Source of the DNA: Providencia vermicola
GTDB lineage: Bacteria; Pseudomonadota; Gammaproteobacteria; Enterobacterales; Enterobacteriaceae
Direction of reading: 5' to 3'
Length of the DNA stretch: 64,000 nucleotides
NCBI RefSeq assembly: GCF_010748935.1
Contig: NZ_CP048796.1
Coordinates: 1,739,001-1,803,000 of the forward strand
A program made the translations under genes and the position numbers. Shown piece by piece: positions 25,821-36,592 of the stretch (positions are counted from its first letter, which is position 1; each line of letters starts with the position of its first letter). The notes beneath the pieces were generated by a model. It worked only from the letters and a program-made list of their open reading frames with translations. It ran no database searches and was not told the origin of the DNA.

Positions 25821-25838
25821 TGACAGGTCAGACCTCTT
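25821..25838 (+). promoter_or_regulatory. FadR-type operator upstream of fadI-fadJ
   Basis: TGACAGGTCAGACCTCTTT contains the palindromic GGTCAGACC core of FadR sites. It lies about 200 bp before the fadI start in a long leader. It would link fadIJ to fatty-acid supply like fadL. Confidence 0.65.
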
Positions 25839-26034
25839 TGGGCGGTAGTACATTATCAACGTGATGTTGAAGAAAGTGACACTTTCTCTATCAACTCTTA
25901 AAAGAGAGGGAGAGGAACAGCTTATTCACATATGCCATCATATTTAAAATATGGGTCTAACAGGTTACTGCCGTGGTACACATGAAAGGTTTATAGGTCA
26001 TCAAACTTTTTATCACTTTTTAGCAGGAGCTACC

Positions 26035-27354
26035 ATGAACCAACTTTCCCACCATGGTGAAAGCAATTATCCGGCAAAGGAAAGGATCGCAATCATTAGC
26101 GGCCTTCGTTTACCTTTTGCCAAGCAAGCGACAGCATATCAAGGAATTGCAGCAGTTGATCTGGGAAAAGCCGTTGTTGCAGAGTTGCTAACCCGAACCG
26201 GTATAGAAAAGCAACTTATTGAACAACTTGTATTTGGGCAAGTTGTACAGATGCCTGAAGCACCTAATATTGCACGGGAGATCGTATTAGGAACAGGCAT
26301 GAGCGTTTCGACAGATGCTTATAGTGTTTCACGCGCGTGTGCTACTAGCTTTCAAGCAATGGCGAACATCGCTGAGAGCATGATGGCAGGGCATATCTCA
26401 ATCGGGATCGCCGGAGGGGCAGACTCATCTTCGGTATTGCCTATTGGGGTATCTAAAAAGTTGGCAGCCACACTTTTATCTTTGAGCAAAGCCAAATCCT
26501 TTGGTCAGAAACTGTCATTAATGTCTAAATTGCGTTTAAAGGATTTATTGCCCGTTGCGCCAGCTGTTGCTGAATATTCAACTGGTTTGCGCATGGGGGA
26601 TACCGCAGAACAAATGGCAAAAAGCTATCACATCACCCGAGAACAACAAGATGAGCTTGCCCATCGTTCACATTTGCTTGCGACTAAAGCTTGGGAAAGT
26701 GGTGTGTTGCAACAAGAAGTCATGACGGCATATATGCCTCCATTCAAGCAAGCATTTACACAAGATAATAATATTCGTACCAACTCTATCCTATCGTCTT
26801 ATGCTAAGTTAAAACCAGCCTTTGACCGTAAACACGGTACTGTCACCGCCGCGAATAGTACACCATTAACAGACGGAGCTGCCGCTGTGTTAATGATGAC
26901 CGAATCTCGTGCTAAAGCGTTGGGCTATACACCGTTAGGCTATATTCGTAGTTTTGCATTTTCAGCCATCGATGTTTGGCAAGACATGTTATTAGGTCCA
27001 TCCTATGCAACACCGATAGCCCTTAAACGGGCAGGTTTGTCACTACAAGACTTAACGTTAATTGATATGCATGAAGCCTTTGCCGCCCAAACATTGGCCA
27101 ATATTAAACTCTTTTCGAGCCGCCAATTTGCCCAAGAAAAATTGGGGCTATCAAAAGAAATTGGCGAAGTAGATATGGATAAGTTTAATGTGTTGGGGGG
27201 ATCTATTGCTTATGGGCATCCCTTTGCTGCAACAGGGGCGCGTATGGTGACGCAAACTCTTCATGAATTACGTCGACGTGGTGGTGGGTTTGGTTTAACC
27301 ACAGCATGTGCTGCGGGCGGTTTAGGTGCCGCAATGATTTTGGAGGTGGAATAA
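26035..27354 (+). CDS. fadI: FadI 3-ketoacyl-CoA thiolase
   Basis: 439 residues from ATG 26035, selected for its AGGAG site and match in length to E. coli FadI (436 aa, recalled). It cleaves 3-ketoacyl-CoA to acetyl-CoA and a shortened acyl-CoA, in complex with FadJ. Active-site features: Cys102 in [34 protein letters not shown] with the catalytic His, and the second Cys in [10 protein letters not shown] at the C-terminus. The stop overlaps the fadJ start by one base (TAATG), so the two are translationally coupled. Confidence 0.96.
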   Translation: MNQLSHHGESNYPAKERIAIISGLRLPFAKQATAYQGIAAVDLGKAVVAELLTRTGIEKQLIEQLVFGQVVQMPEAPNIAREIVLGTGMSVSTDAYSVSRACATSFQAMANIAESMMAGHISIGIAGGADSSSVLPIGVSKKLAATLLSLSKAKSFGQKLSLMSKLRLKDLLPVAPAVAEYSTGLRMGDTAEQMAKSYHITREQQDELAHRSHLLATKAWESGVLQQEVMTAYMPPFKQAFTQDNNIRTNSILSSYAKLKPAFDRKHGTVTAANSTPLTDGAAAVLMMTESRAKALGYTPLGYIRSFAFSAIDVWQDMLLGPSYATPIALKRAGLSLQDLTLIDMHEAFAAQTLANIKLFSSRQFAQEKLGLSKEIGEVDMDKFNVLGGSIAYGHPFAATGARMVTQTLHELRRRGGGFGLTTACAAGGLGAAMILEVE

Positions 27355-29531
27355 TGACACACCATTCGGAAACCGAAGTTCAAGCAGAGTGCATCCAAGA
27401 TGCATTTCGCCTTGAGGTTCACGCTCAAACGGTTGGCGTGATTTTCATTGATGTGCCGAATGAAAAAGTTAACACGCTAAAAGCGGAGTTTGCACAACAA
27501 TTTTTGGCCATTTTACAGCAGGCGCAATCGACTTCTGGCTTAAAAGGGCTAGTCATCACCTCGGGTAAAAAAGACAGTTTTATCGCGGGTGCGGATATTA
27601 GCATGATCGCGGATTGTAAAAGTAAAGAGGAAGCCAGTGAGTTATCGCGGGAAGGGCATAAACTCTTTGATAAGTTAGAGAACTATCCATTGCCGATTGT
27701 TGCTGCTATTCATGGTGCTTGTCTTGGTGGGGGGCTAGAATTAGCGCTCGCGTGTCATGTTAGGGTCTGTTCCAATGATACGAAAACCCGTTTAGGTTTG
27801 CCTGAGGTACAGCTTGGTTTACTACCTGGGTCTGGGGGCACTCAACGTTTACCTAAATTGATTGGTATTCCCAATGCGTTAGATATGATGTTGACAGGGA
27901 GGCAGTTACGCGCAAAACAGGCACAGAGAATGGGGCTGGTTGATGATGTCGTACCGGACACCATTTTGTTAGATGTAGCGATAGCGATGGCTAAAAAAGG
28001 CAAAGTCCAACGTGCTCCACTTCCGTGGCAACAAAGGCTACTCAGTAGTAGTTTATTACGTAATAAAGTTTTTTCTAGTGCCAAACAAACAGTGATGCGC
28101 AAAACCAAAGGGCATTATCCTGCACCAGAAAAGATAATCCAAGTGGTCAAAACGGGTGTTGAAAAAGGCGCTAAAGCAGGGTACGAAGCAGAAGCAAAAG
28201 CGTTTGGCGAGTTAGTCATGACACCAGAATCAGCCGCTTTACGTAGTCTATTCTTTGCTACAACATCATTGAAAAATGAAACGGGATCTTCAGCTAAGCC
28301 ACTAAAATTTAATCAAATTGGTATCTTAGGTGGCGGTTTGATGGGGGGCGGCATTGCATTTGTAACAGCAATGAAAGGTAACCTTCCTGTTCGTATCAAA
28401 GATATTAATGATAAAGGGGTAACTCACGCATTAGGGTATAGCTGGGATTTATTAACACAAAGAGTTAATAAAAGGCGAATGCTTGCGCGTGAACGTAGTG
28501 CTGTGATGGCGAAAATATCAGGAACCTTAACTTATCAAGGTTTTGAGCATGCAGATATCGTTGTTGAAGCTGTTTTTGAAGATTTGGCTTTGAAACGAAA
28601 AATGGTGACCGAAGTACAAAATGTGACTCAAGGAAAAGCCATTTTTGCATCAAATACATCATCGTTACCTATTCATCAAATTGCTGAACCTGCCGCTCAT
28701 CCAGAAAAAGTGATTGGTCTGCATTACTTTAGTCCTGTCGATAAAATGCCTTTAGTCGAAGTGATCCCCCATCAAAAAACAGATGATGAAACGATCGCAA
28801 CCGTCGTGGCGTTTGCCAAACGCCAAGGTAAAACGGCAATCGTGGTTGGGGATGATGCAGGTTTTTATGTAAATCGTATTTTAGCCCCTTACTTATGTGA
28901 AGCTGCCGAATGTTTAATGGCTGGGGAATCAATTGAACATATTGATAGTGCTTTAGTCGATTTTGGTTTCCCTGTCGGGCCATTCAACTTACTTGATGAA
29001 GTCGGTATTGACGTAGGAACGAAAATCTTACCTATTTTAGTGAATCGCTTTGGTGATAGGTTCAAGGCGCCTGATCTTTTAGACAAAGTGAATAAAGATG
29101 ACCGTAAAGGTAAGAAAAACGGGAAAGGTTTTTATTTATATGGACATCAACCATCCTCTAAGCTGCGCTTTTGGAAAAAATCTAAAAAACGTCAGGTAGA
29201 TAAGAGCATCTATTCATTAATCAATGTGCATCCAAAAAACCATTTAAGTAAAATTGATATTGCTGAACGCTGTGTGATGCTTATGCTCAATGAAGCTGTT
29301 CGCTGTTTAGATGAGAAGATTATTCAAAATGCACGTGATGGTGATATCGGTGCGGTCTTTGGTATTGGTTTCCCTCCTTTCTTTGGTGGGCCATTCCGTT
29401 ATATGGATAGTCTTGGGATCCAAAAAACAGTGGATACGATGAATAATCTAGCCGAACGTTATGGTGATAAATTCCGTCCGTGTGAGCTTTTATGCAAAAT
29501 GGCAGAAGAAAATAAGACATTTTTTCAGTAA
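27354..29531 (+). CDS. fadJ: FadJ beta-oxidation multifunctional protein (enoyl-CoA hydratase / 3-hydroxyacyl-CoA dehydrogenase)
   Basis: 725 residues. The N-terminal crotonase domain (about 15-205) contains [10 protein letters not shown] and [16 protein letters not shown], the oxyanion-hole and catalytic segments, and [19 protein letters not shown]. The dehydrogenase part begins near residue 320 with the NAD-binding [14 protein letters not shown], followed by [12 protein letters not shown] and [17 protein letters not shown] with the catalytic His, and two C-terminal dehydrogenase helices with [11 protein letters not shown]. FadJ and FadI form the alternative (anaerobic in E. coli) fatty-acid oxidation complex. 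A terminator follows at 29593. Confidence 0.96.
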   Translation: MTHHSETEVQAECIQDAFRLEVHAQTVGVIFIDVPNEKVNTLKAEFAQQFLAILQQAQSTSGLKGLVITSGKKDSFIAGADISMIADCKSKEEASELSREGHKLFDKLENYPLPIVAAIHGACLGGGLELALACHVRVCSNDTKTRLGLPEVQLGLLPGSGGTQRLPKLIGIPNALDMMLTGRQLRAKQAQRMGLVDDVVPDTILLDVAIAMAKKGKVQRAPLPWQQRLLSSSLLRNKVFSSAKQTVMRKTKGHYPAPEKIIQVVKTGVEKGAKAGYEAEAKAFGELVMTPESAALRSLFFATTSLKNETGSSAKPLKFNQIGILGGGLMGGGIAFVTAMKGNLPVRIKDINDKGVTHALGYSWDLLTQRVNKRRMLARERSAVMAKISGTLTYQGFEHADIVVEAVFEDLALKRKMVTEVQNVTQGKAIFASNTSSLPIHQIAEPAAHPEKVIGLHYFSPVDKMPLVEVIPHQKTDDETIATVVAFAKRQGKTAIVVGDDAGFYVNRILAPYLCEAAECLMAGESIEHIDSALVDFGFPVGPFNLLDEVGIDVGTKILPILVNRFGDRFKAPDLLDKVNKDDRKGKKNGKGFYLYGHQPSSKLRFWKKSKKRQVDKSIYSLINVHPKNHLSKIDIAERCVMLMLNEAVRCLDEKIIQNARDGDIGAVFGIGFPPFFGGPFRYMDSLGIQKTVDTMNNLAERYGDKFRPCELLCKMAEENKTFFQ

Positions 29532-29592
29532 GTGATGATTGAGAATCATTAGCTCACTAGATAAAGCACGGATTAACAACTCAGAATACAAG

Positions 29593-29634
29593 GCCTGATA
29601 TATTTGCTCCAGTTGGCAATTATCAGGCTTTTTA
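29593..29634 (+). terminator. Rho-independent terminator of fadIJ
   Basis: GCCTGATA (29593-29600) pairs with TATCAGGC (29621-29628) and is followed by TTTTTATTTG. Confidence 0.78.
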
Positions 29635-29903
29635 TTTGTTGAGTAGAACGATTATTGTTAAGGTAAACGGTTGGAAAATAGTATTTGTTTATGAAATACC
29701 TGACATACCTTGATTAAGAGAGTGTGCCAAATTTTATGTGTTTTTCAGACAAAATCAGTGACAAAAAACTACTCAGGTCATTTTATTTGCTAGAAGTTTG
29801 ATGCAGAATCACTCTTCGCCCCACTGATGGTGACTTTTACAACAAATTATATTAACAAAAAGATTAGCCAATGCTTGTCGTTAGGCTACTCAGATGGTGG
29901 ATT

Positions 29904-30386
29904 ATGCAAGTTTATATTATGCGTCATGGTGATGCGGCGTTACAGGCTGCGAGTGATGCGGCTAGAGTATTAACCCAGAAGGGAAAAGATGATTCGGCCT
30001 TGATGGCTCAATGGTTGAATAAACGTAACCCTGCCATTGATAATATCCTTGTTAGCCCTTATGTCCGTGCTGAACAAACATTGCAGGTTGTGCGAGAACA
30101 TCTTAGCTTACCTCATCAAGCGACAGTCATGGATATGTTGACCCCCGGTGGTAATGCGGCATTTGTGGCTGATCATATTCGTGATTTGGTAATAATGGGC
30201 GCTAATGCAGTGCTGGTGGTTTCACATTTACCGCTGGTGGGGTATTTGGTGTCGGAATTATGCCCCCATGAGGCTCCACCTATGTTTATCACCTCCTCAA
30301 TTGCATGTATTGAGTTGGATGTGAAACGTCATAACGCTCACCTTGAGTGGATGTTAAGTCCAGCACAGCTTTCTGTGAATCAGTAA
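29904..30386 (+). CDS. sixA: SixA phosphohistidine phosphatase
   Basis: 160 residues from ATG 29904, which places the RHG motif at residues 7-9 (MQVYIMRHGDA) as in E. coli SixA; an upstream in-frame TTG-type start is not needed. Other family features are SPYVRAEQT and VSHLPLVGYLVSEL with the second catalytic His. In E. coli it dephosphorylates phosphohistidine on phosphotransfer proteins (ArcB HPt, NPr of the nitrogen PTS). Cytoplasmic, monocistronic. Confidence 0.94.
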   Translation: MQVYIMRHGDAALQAASDAARVLTQKGKDDSALMAQWLNKRNPAIDNILVSPYVRAEQTLQVVREHLSLPHQATVMDMLTPGGNAAFVADHIRDLVIMGANAVLVVSHLPLVGYLVSELCPHEAPPMFITSSIACIELDVKRHNAHLEWMLSPAQLSVNQ

Positions 30387-30409
30387 TCACGGATTTATGT
30401 TATCGATTT

Positions 30410-30432
30410 GCCCCTTAAGGGGCCTTGAATTT
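30410..30432 (+). terminator. Terminator between convergent sixA and smrB
   Basis: GCCCCTTAAGGGGC palindrome followed by CTTGAATTTTTT on the plus strand. Confidence 0.65.
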
Positions 30433-30474
30433 TTTAAACGTAAGTTTTTTTTCAACTGACTAAACAGTCGCTTG

Positions 30475-31017
30475 CTAGCGTCTAGTATGCTCTTGAGTTT
30501 CAATAAGTAGTAGCAAAGATGCATTACCTCCCCATTCTTTAGGTGCTTGATGGAAAGCGATAATATCAGGATGTTGTGCTAACCAAAGTGGGGTTTGCTG
30601 CTTTAAAATATGTTTACCATGACCATGCATAATACAGGCGCAGAAGACATTTTCGCGTTTACATGCTGCGATTAGTGCGCCAATTTCTTGTTTAGCTTCC
30701 ATTTGAGTTAGGCCATGTAAATCGAGGAATAGTTCAGGAACATAGTCTCCTCTACGCAACTTTTTCAGCTCATACGGGTTTGACCCCGGTTTTAAATAGC
30801 GTGTAGGACCTTCATCTTCCAACTGGGGTTGGAACTCATCTGAAAAGTAAAATGAAGCATCAACTTGTTCTTGTTGTACTTTTTTGACAGAAGGTTGTGT
30901 CACTTTAGCGCGAATAGGTGGGTGCAGCATTTGATCTTGCTGAATTTTTTTGGTTCCGCGAATAGCCTCTTTAAACAGAAGAATATCATCTTCTTGTAAT
31001 CCAAATTTATTTTTCAT
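30475..31017 (-). CDS. smrB: SmrB ribosome-rescue endonuclease (YfcN)
   Basis: 180 residues. The C-terminal Smr domain (about 95-175) has [15 protein letters not shown] and [19 protein letters not shown], the family's DLHG and HGxG signatures. The N-terminal part is charged and probably an extended ribosome-binding arm. E. coli SmrB cuts mRNA between collided ribosomes. In E. coli it stands divergent from prmB; here the hut block (31.3-39.8 kb) separates the two. Confidence 0.94.
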   Translation of the reverse strand: MKNKFGLQEDDILLFKEAIRGTKKIQQDQMLHPPIRAKVTQPSVKKVQQEQVDASFYFSDEFQPQLEDEGPTRYLKPGSNPYELKKLRRGDYVPELFLDLHGLTQMEAKQEIGALIAACKRENVFCACIMHGHGKHILKQQTPLWLAQHPDIIAFHQAPKEWGGNASLLLLIETQEHTRR

Positions 31018-31172
31018 TTTTTATAAACTGTCTTTTTTCGTCAATCTTATTTTCTTTAGTGTAACCTATTTTGGGATGTGGCGGATATAACGTTGAGAGA
31101 TAAGCTTTAGCTAACAATTTTTTAACTAAATATCCGAGTTTATATTGACAAGCGTTGTTTTATTAGGCTAAT

Positions 31173-31182
31173 TGTATATACA
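31173..31182. promoter_or_regulatory. Probable HutC operator upstream of hutI
   Basis: The palindrome TGTATATACA, about 170 bp before the hutI start. The identical ten bases occur before hutU (34833-34842), and hutC lies between. TGTATATACA-like cores are typical of HutC/GntR sites (recalled). Confidence 0.6.
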
Positions 31183-31353
31183 TATATAGACCTTTTATTC
31201 TAAACGCTATATTTAATGGCGTAGCACCTGTATCAAGCTGTTGTGTTACTGAGACTTTTTATCATCACATTTAAGCATGATTGACGTCATAGAAAACATA
31301 ACAAATTGTTTTATCAATATAAAAAGGTATTACTAACCCTTATAGGACTCATT

Positions 31354-32592
31354 ATGTCATTTAAAACACTTGCTCATGATGTTATTTGGCGAAATGGACG
31401 TATTGCAACCATGGATGCGAATCTCAATGTGGCGTATGGGCTTTTAGAAAATCACGATATGGTGACGCGAGATAACTTGATTGTTGCAATTGTTCCAAAG
31501 GGGGAACTTGATAGTCGTGATGCGAAGGTTATCGACCTCGAAGGGCGCTTAGTGACGCCAGGGCTAATTGACTGCCATACACATCTTGTTTTTGGTGGTA
31601 ATCGTGCCGCAGAGTGGGAACAACGTATGAATGGTGTCTCCTATGAAGCGATTAGCCAGCAAGGTGGTGGAATTAATTCAACAGTTAGGGCAACACGGTC
31701 GCTCAATGAAGAGCAATTATATCAAGTCTCACAGCCGCGTTTAGAAGCTTTGATCCGCGAAGGGGTGACGACAATTGAAATGAAATCAGGCTATGGTTTG
31801 GACTTAGAAAGCGAGCAAAAGCAGTTGATGGTTGCAAAAAAACTCGCTGAATCCTATCCAGTGACCGTGAGTTCCACGCTATTATCAGCACATACTGTAC
31901 CTCCTGAATATAAAGATAAATCAGATGAATATATTGACCTGATTTGTTGTGACATTATGCCTAAGTTGTGGGAGCAGGGGCTATTTGAAGCGGTAGATGT
32001 ATTTTGTGAAAGTGTCGGTTTCTCACTTGAGCAAAGCCAAAAATTATTTTCTGCGGCTCAAAAGTTAGGCATTCCAGTCAAAGGCCATGTTGAGCAGCTA
32101 TCAAATCTTGGTGGCAGCGAATTGGTGGCTAGTTTTAAAGGGCTTTCAGTTGACCATATTGAATATCTTGATCTTAAAGGAATTCGCGCATTAAAAGAGA
32201 GTGGTACGGTTGCTGTATTGTTACCGGGGGCATTTTATTTTTTAAGGGAAACGAAGTTGCCACCGATAGACTTATTGCGTGAACACCAAGTTCCCATGGC
32301 AGTATCGACAGACTTTAACCCAGGAACAAGCCCTTTTGCATCGTTGCGAATGATAATGAACATGGCAGCCGTTTTATTTAGACTAACACCTGAAGAGATT
32401 TGGGCTGGCGTGACCTGCCATGCCGCGAAAGCTTTAGGTCGTGAAGATAGCCATGGACAATTAAAAACGGGCTATCAGGCAGACTTTGTCGTGTGGAATG
32501 CTGTCGATCCTGTTGAAATGATTTATGAGCAGGGGAGTCAGCCTTTGTATATGCGAGTTTATCAAGGAAGAATTAGCCATCAAAATGACTAA
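31354..32592 (+). CDS. hutI: HutI imidazolonepropionase
   Basis: 412 residues from ATG 31354 (usual family length); a TTG 16 codons earlier keeps the frame open but would add a hydrophobic tail-like segment foreign to the family. Amidohydrolase fold: metal ligands in [23 protein letters not shown] with a His, and [16 protein letters not shown] near the C-terminus. It hydrolyses 4-imidazolone-5-propanoate to N-formimino-L-glutamate, the third step of histidine degradation. No terminator or neighbour gene follows closely. Confidence 0.95.
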   Translation: MSFKTLAHDVIWRNGRIATMDANLNVAYGLLENHDMVTRDNLIVAIVPKGELDSRDAKVIDLEGRLVTPGLIDCHTHLVFGGNRAAEWEQRMNGVSYEAISQQGGGINSTVRATRSLNEEQLYQVSQPRLEALIREGVTTIEMKSGYGLDLESEQKQLMVAKKLAESYPVTVSSTLLSAHTVPPEYKDKSDEYIDLICCDIMPKLWEQGLFEAVDVFCESVGFSLEQSQKLFSAAQKLGIPVKGHVEQLSNLGGSELVASFKGLSVDHIEYLDLKGIRALKESGTVAVLLPGAFYFLRETKLPPIDLLREHQVPMAVSTDFNPGTSPFASLRMIMNMAAVLFRLTPEEIWAGVTCHAAKALGREDSHGQLKTGYQADFVVWNAVDPVEMIYEQGSQPLYMRVYQGRISHQND

Positions 32593-33158
32593 CTAAACAG
32601 CGGGATATATTGTGCTAAGGGTTATTTAATAATGAACTAAGGTATCAATGGAAATATCCATCACATTATTTTTATTGATTCTGAAAAATAAGTTGAAAAA
32701 CGTCCATTTATCCCGTTATTTGTTGGTTATGAAAGGTATTAAATCACTATCACAGTTCGCTTGATGGTTGCTGGTTGTGGTGATGAGTGGGGGAATGGGA
32801 ATTTCAATATCGATAAGGTTTCCCCACTGCTTAGCAACAGGCGGCATTATGGAGCGCGTAAACTGAGCCTTATTTTTGATTTTTAAAGTGATTTATTAAA
32901 TAATAAAATTCTTATTGCTTAATGTTATGAGTATTATCAATACTTTGTATTATGCAACTAATAGCCTATAAGATAGGATGAATTGCTGTTTTTGAATCTT
33001 AATAGGCATACTCATTAGAGTGGAACTATTAAGTTTTATTTGCGACTGTCAGTATTTGTGTTGTTTGTTAGTACAACCCAAAGGTATGAAGGTAACCCTT
33101 ATATTTCATGTGCTTATATTTTAAATACACGCGAAGGGTTTGGCATTTTACGTTTAAA
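32593..33158. other. Long gap between hutI and hutC, no supported gene
   Basis: 566 bp in which other enterobacteria may carry hutG. A 40-codon stretch around 32765-32890 has no start or recognisable similarity. I see no intact hutG and no clear remnant. The hutC promoter must lie in the last part. Confidence 0.45.
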
Positions 33159-33902
33159 ATGGAAATAATTGTGACAGCCGATAAAAAGGGGAATCGGGAC
33201 ACGCCTATCCCACTCTACTTGCAAGTAAAACAATTGATCATAGAGAAAATCCATACAGGGCAATGGCAAGCGAATGATCGCGTTCCTTCTGAATCAGAAC
33301 TCGTCAAACAGTTTGAATGTAGCCGCATGACCGCAAATCGTGCATTAAGGGAACTGACCGCAGAGGGATTACTAGTCCGCGTGCAAGGTATAGGTACTTT
33401 CGTTGCTGAGCCTAAAGGCCAATCGGCATTATTTGAAGTCCATAGTATTGAAGCTGAAATTCTTGCAAGAAATCATCATTATAGCTGTCGAATTATTAAA
33501 TTAGAGCAGGTACCTGCTTCAATTTCACTGGCTAGTGAACTGAATATTTCCCCTGAAACCCCAGTATTTCATTCCATCATTGTGCACTACGAAAACGAAA
33601 TTGCGGTGCAAATTGAGGATAGATATGTCAATGCATTGGCTGCACCTGAGTATTTACAACAAAACTTTACGACCATCACACCCCATGATTACCTGTCGAT
33701 GGTTGCGCCTTTAACTGAAGGTGAGCATATTGTGGAAGCGGTTGAGGCCGATGAGCGAGCCGCTAAATTATTGAATATTGCTGTGGGATCATCCTGTTTG
33801 TTAATTTCTCGGCGGACTTGGTCTCAATCTTTTGTTGTCACCAGCACTAAACTGCTCTTTCCAGGACATCGCTATAAATTAAAAGGGCACTTCACATCTT
33901 AA
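33159..33902 (+). CDS. hutC: HutC histidine-utilisation repressor, GntR/HutC family
   Basis: 247 residues if ATG 33159 is used; GTG 33171, which has GGAA seven bases upstream, is an equally good start. The N-terminal winged helix (about 15-80) has PLYLQVKQLIIEKIHTGQW, RVPSESELVKQF and MTANRALRELTAEGLLVRVQ. The C-terminal UTRA effector domain follows (LFEVHSIEAEI, VPEYLQQ-like segments), which in HutC binds urocanate. It should repress hutI and hutUH through the TGTATATACA sites in front of both. Convergent with the next gene over a shared terminator. Confidence 0.93.
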   Translation: MEIIVTADKKGNRDTPIPLYLQVKQLIIEKIHTGQWQANDRVPSESELVKQFECSRMTANRALRELTAEGLLVRVQGIGTFVAEPKGQSALFEVHSIEAEILARNHHYSCRIIKLEQVPASISLASELNISPETPVFHSIIVHYENEIAVQIEDRYVNALAAPEYLQQNFTTITPHDYLSMVAPLTEGEHIVEAVEADERAAKLLNIAVGSSCLLISRRTWSQSFVVTSTKLLFPGHRYKLKGHFTS

Positions 33903-33910
33903 TTAAAAAA

Positions 33911-33936
33911 AGCAACGCATTATTGTGTTGCTTTCT
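33911..33936. terminator. Bidirectional terminator between hutC and the tail-anchored gene
   Basis: AGCAACGCA (33911-33919) pairs with TGTGTTGCT (33924-33932), loop TTAT; A-run on the left and TTCT on the right, so it can work both ways. Confidence 0.8.
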
Positions 33937-33949
33937 ATCTTCACGTTAA

Positions 33950-34519
33950 TCAATACCTATACAGCCAGTATCCTGTCGCACAGACGATTATCAATATTGC
34001 ACTGAAAATAAAAAACTTAAGCCATGAACGCTTTTTTGAAGCAGGTTGCGTATCAGTGGGCTGTGCATGAATTGTTGGTAGTGGGTCTACTTCAGTCTCA
34101 GTTGTCCACAGAGATTTAATGATCTGATGCAACTTCAGTTGCATGTCATGTGAAAGAACAATAGACGCATTATTCTCATCCAAAATGTGGAGAGTCGTGG
34201 TGATTTTTTGTGAAAGGGCAATCAAGTAGCTGCCGCGGATCGCCGTATATTGACGTCCATGATGTTCAATATCATCAAGAATGGTTGTTGGATATTCCGT
34301 AGAGCCATCACTGTTCATATACGCGAATAGGGAGGGGGGAGAGTCACTATTATCCCCTGAAATCAATTCAAAGCTAATTTGTGAGCCAACTTTTTTTGAC
34401 GCGATCCAAAATAGAGTATCACTCAAATGATGAGCAAACTCTTGGGTCAATTGCTCTAGCCTCTCACTATTAGTCTCATGTTGCCTCTTTGCAAATTGAG
34501 CGAATAGGTTGTTTTCCAT
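33950..34519 (-). CDS. Unknown tail-anchored membrane protein within the hut locus
   Basis: 189 residues. No signal peptide; residues 1-140 are soluble and alpha/beta in appearance, residues ~150-165 are a Pro/Thr-rich linker, and a single hydrophobic segment (LKFFIFSAILIIVCATGYWL) ends two to three residues before the C-terminus, preceded by KKRSW. This is the layout of a tail-anchored inner-membrane protein with a cytoplasmic domain. I recognise no family. It is inserted between hutC and hutU and transcribed against them, so a role in histidine use is not implied. Confidence 0.7.
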   Translation of the reverse strand: MENNLFAQFAKRQHETNSERLEQLTQEFAHHLSDTLFWIASKKVGSQISFELISGDNSDSPPSLFAYMNSDGSTEYPTTILDDIEHHGRQYTAIRGSYLIALSQKITTTLHILDENNASIVLSHDMQLKLHQIIKSLWTTETEVDPLPTIHAQPTDTQPASKKRSWLKFFIFSAILIIVCATGYWLYRY

Positions 34520-34688
34520 GATTTATCCGAATTTAGGTGTGCATTTTTTATCTTTAGAGATTTTAAACACATAGATAAGGTAAATAGTCTGAATTGGTTA
34601 GTCTCTTTAGATAATTTTGCATTTTAAAAAGAAAACTGACATTGCGTGTGCGGAAAAACAAATGATGTGAACCAAATGTAAAATTAAT

Positions 34689-34704
34689 GTGATCTGAGCT
34701 GCAT
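34689..34704 (+). promoter_or_regulatory. Possible CRP site upstream of hutU
   Basis: TGTGATCTGAGCTGCA: a perfect TGTGA half-site with a weaker right half. hut genes are CRP-activated in several enterobacteria, which fits; the match alone is weak. Confidence 0.35.
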
Positions 34705-34832
34705 AATTAGAAGAAAAATTAACCGTTTTAAACATGGTGGTTTTAGTCATTGTTATTGATAAATAATAAAAAATTGGGTTTTTTAATCTTTTTTTTCTTA
34801 ATGGTCATGTTAAAAAGATTATTGATTGTACA

Positions 34833-34842
34833 TGTATATACA
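34833..34842. promoter_or_regulatory. Probable HutC operator upstream of hutUH
   Basis: TGTATATACA, identical to the core before hutI, about 55 bp before the hutU start and overlapping the likely promoter. Confidence 0.62.
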
Positions 34843-34895
34843 ACTATATCTATAGGGAGACATTATCAGTACAAACTGAATCTTTCGAAGAGGGT

Positions 34896-36581
34896 ATGAA
34901 TGTGACAACGATAAATAATAAATACAGGAATGGTGATATTAGGGCACCTCGTGGTAACGCTCTTAGTGCAAAGAGCTGGTTGACTGAAGCGCCATTACGC
35001 ATGCTGATGAACAACTTAGATCCTGATGTCGCTGAAAATCCACATGAACTGGTTGTATATGGTGGCATTGGCCGTGCTGCTCGTAACTGGCAGTGCTATG
35101 ACAAAATTGTTGAAACCCTCAAAAATTTAGAAAACGACGAAACCTTACTTGTACAATCAGGTAAGCCTGTGGGCGTTTTTAAAACGCATGAAAATGCACC
35201 TAGAGTGCTCATTGCTAACTCCAATATCGTTCCTCATTGGGCGAATTGGGAACACTTTAACGAACTCGATGCGAAAGGCTTGGCCATGTATGGCCAAATG
35301 ACCGCAGGGAGTTGGATTTATATTGGTAGCCAAGGCATTGTCCAAGGGACATACGAAACTTTCGTTGAGGCAGGGCGCCAGCATTATAACGGTGATTTAA
35401 CCGGACGTTGGGTATTGACGGCTGGATTAGGTGGTATGGGGGGCGCTCAACCATTAGCTGCGACGCTTGCGGGAGCTTGCTCACTGAACATTGAATGCCA
35501 ACAAAGTCGCATTGATTTTCGTTTACGTACAGGTTATGTCGATGAACAAGCGACAGATTTGGATGACGCATTAGCGCGTATTAAACAATATACGTCAGAA
35601 GGGAAAGCCGTATCTATTGCCTTATGTGCTAATGCTGCGGAAGTCTTACCTGAATTAGTCAAACGTGGCGTTCGCCCTGATATGGTGACAGACCAAACGA
35701 GTGCCCACGACCCTTTGAACGGCTATCTACCTATGGGTATGAGCTGGGATGAGTACCGTGAACGTAGTGTGAAAGACCCTGAAGGTACCGCAAAAGCTGC
35801 GAAAGCATCGATGGCGGAGCATGTTAAAGCGATGCTTGCATTTCAAAAGCAAGGTATTCCAACTTTCGACTATGGCAACAATATCCGTCAAATGGCTCTC
35901 GAAATGGGCGTCAAAAATGCGTTTGACTTCCCTGGGTTTGTACCAGCCTATATTCGCCCGTTGTTCTGTCGTGGCATTGGCCCTTTCCGTTGGGTAGCAC
36001 TATCTGGTGATCCTGAAGATATCTATAAAACCGATGCTAAGGTTAAACAACTTTTATCTGACGATAAGCATTTGCACCGTTGGCTTGATATGGCGCGTGA
36101 ACGCATTAGCTTCCAAGGTTTACCCGCACGTATTTGCTGGGTGGGTTTAGGAGATAGAGCTAAGTTAGGTTTAGCGTTTAATGAAATGGTGAGAAATGGT
36201 GAAGTTTCAGCGCCAATTGTTATTGGGCGTGACCACCTTGATTCAGGCTCAGTGGCAAGTCCAAACCGTGAAACGGAAGCGATGAAAGATGGCTCAGATG
36301 CGGTATCGGATTGGCCACTATTAAACGCACTGCTGAATACAGCAAGTGGAGCAACATGGGTTTCTTTACATCATGGCGGTGGTGTTGGTATGGGCTTCTC
36401 TCAGCATTCGGGGGTTGTGATTGTCTGTGATGGTACAGATGAAGCCGCTGAACGTATTGCCCGAGTGCTACACAATGACCCAGCTACAGGCGTTATGCGC
36501 CATGCCGATGCAGGTTATGATATTGCGATTGAATGTGCGCAAGAAAAAAATCTTAATCTACCGATGCTTAAAACACGCTAA
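34896..36581 (+). CDS. hutU: HutU urocanate hydratase
   Basis: 561 residues, the normal length. It converts urocanate to imidazolonepropionate using tightly bound NAD as electrophile. Seen: [31 protein letters not shown], the NAD-binding [40 protein letters not shown], and [13 protein letters not shown] near the C-terminus. The start ATG lies 55 bp after the HutC-like operator. hutH follows 11 bp after the stop, forming an operon. Confidence 0.97.
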   Translation: MNVTTINNKYRNGDIRAPRGNALSAKSWLTEAPLRMLMNNLDPDVAENPHELVVYGGIGRAARNWQCYDKIVETLKNLENDETLLVQSGKPVGVFKTHENAPRVLIANSNIVPHWANWEHFNELDAKGLAMYGQMTAGSWIYIGSQGIVQGTYETFVEAGRQHYNGDLTGRWVLTAGLGGMGGAQPLAATLAGACSLNIECQQSRIDFRLRTGYVDEQATDLDDALARIKQYTSEGKAVSIALCANAAEVLPELVKRGVRPDMVTDQTSAHDPLNGYLPMGMSWDEYRERSVKDPEGTAKAAKASMAEHVKAMLAFQKQGIPTFDYGNNIRQMALEMGVKNAFDFPGFVPAYIRPLFCRGIGPFRWVALSGDPEDIYKTDAKVKQLLSDDKHLHRWLDMARERISFQGLPARICWVGLGDRAKLGLAFNEMVRNGEVSAPIVIGRDHLDSGSVASPNRETEAMKDGSDAVSDWPLLNALLNTASGATWVSLHHGGGVGMGFSQHSGVVIVCDGTDEAAERIARVLHNDPATGVMRHADAGYDIAIECAQEKNLNLPMLKTR

Positions 36582-36592
36582 GAGGTGCCAAA

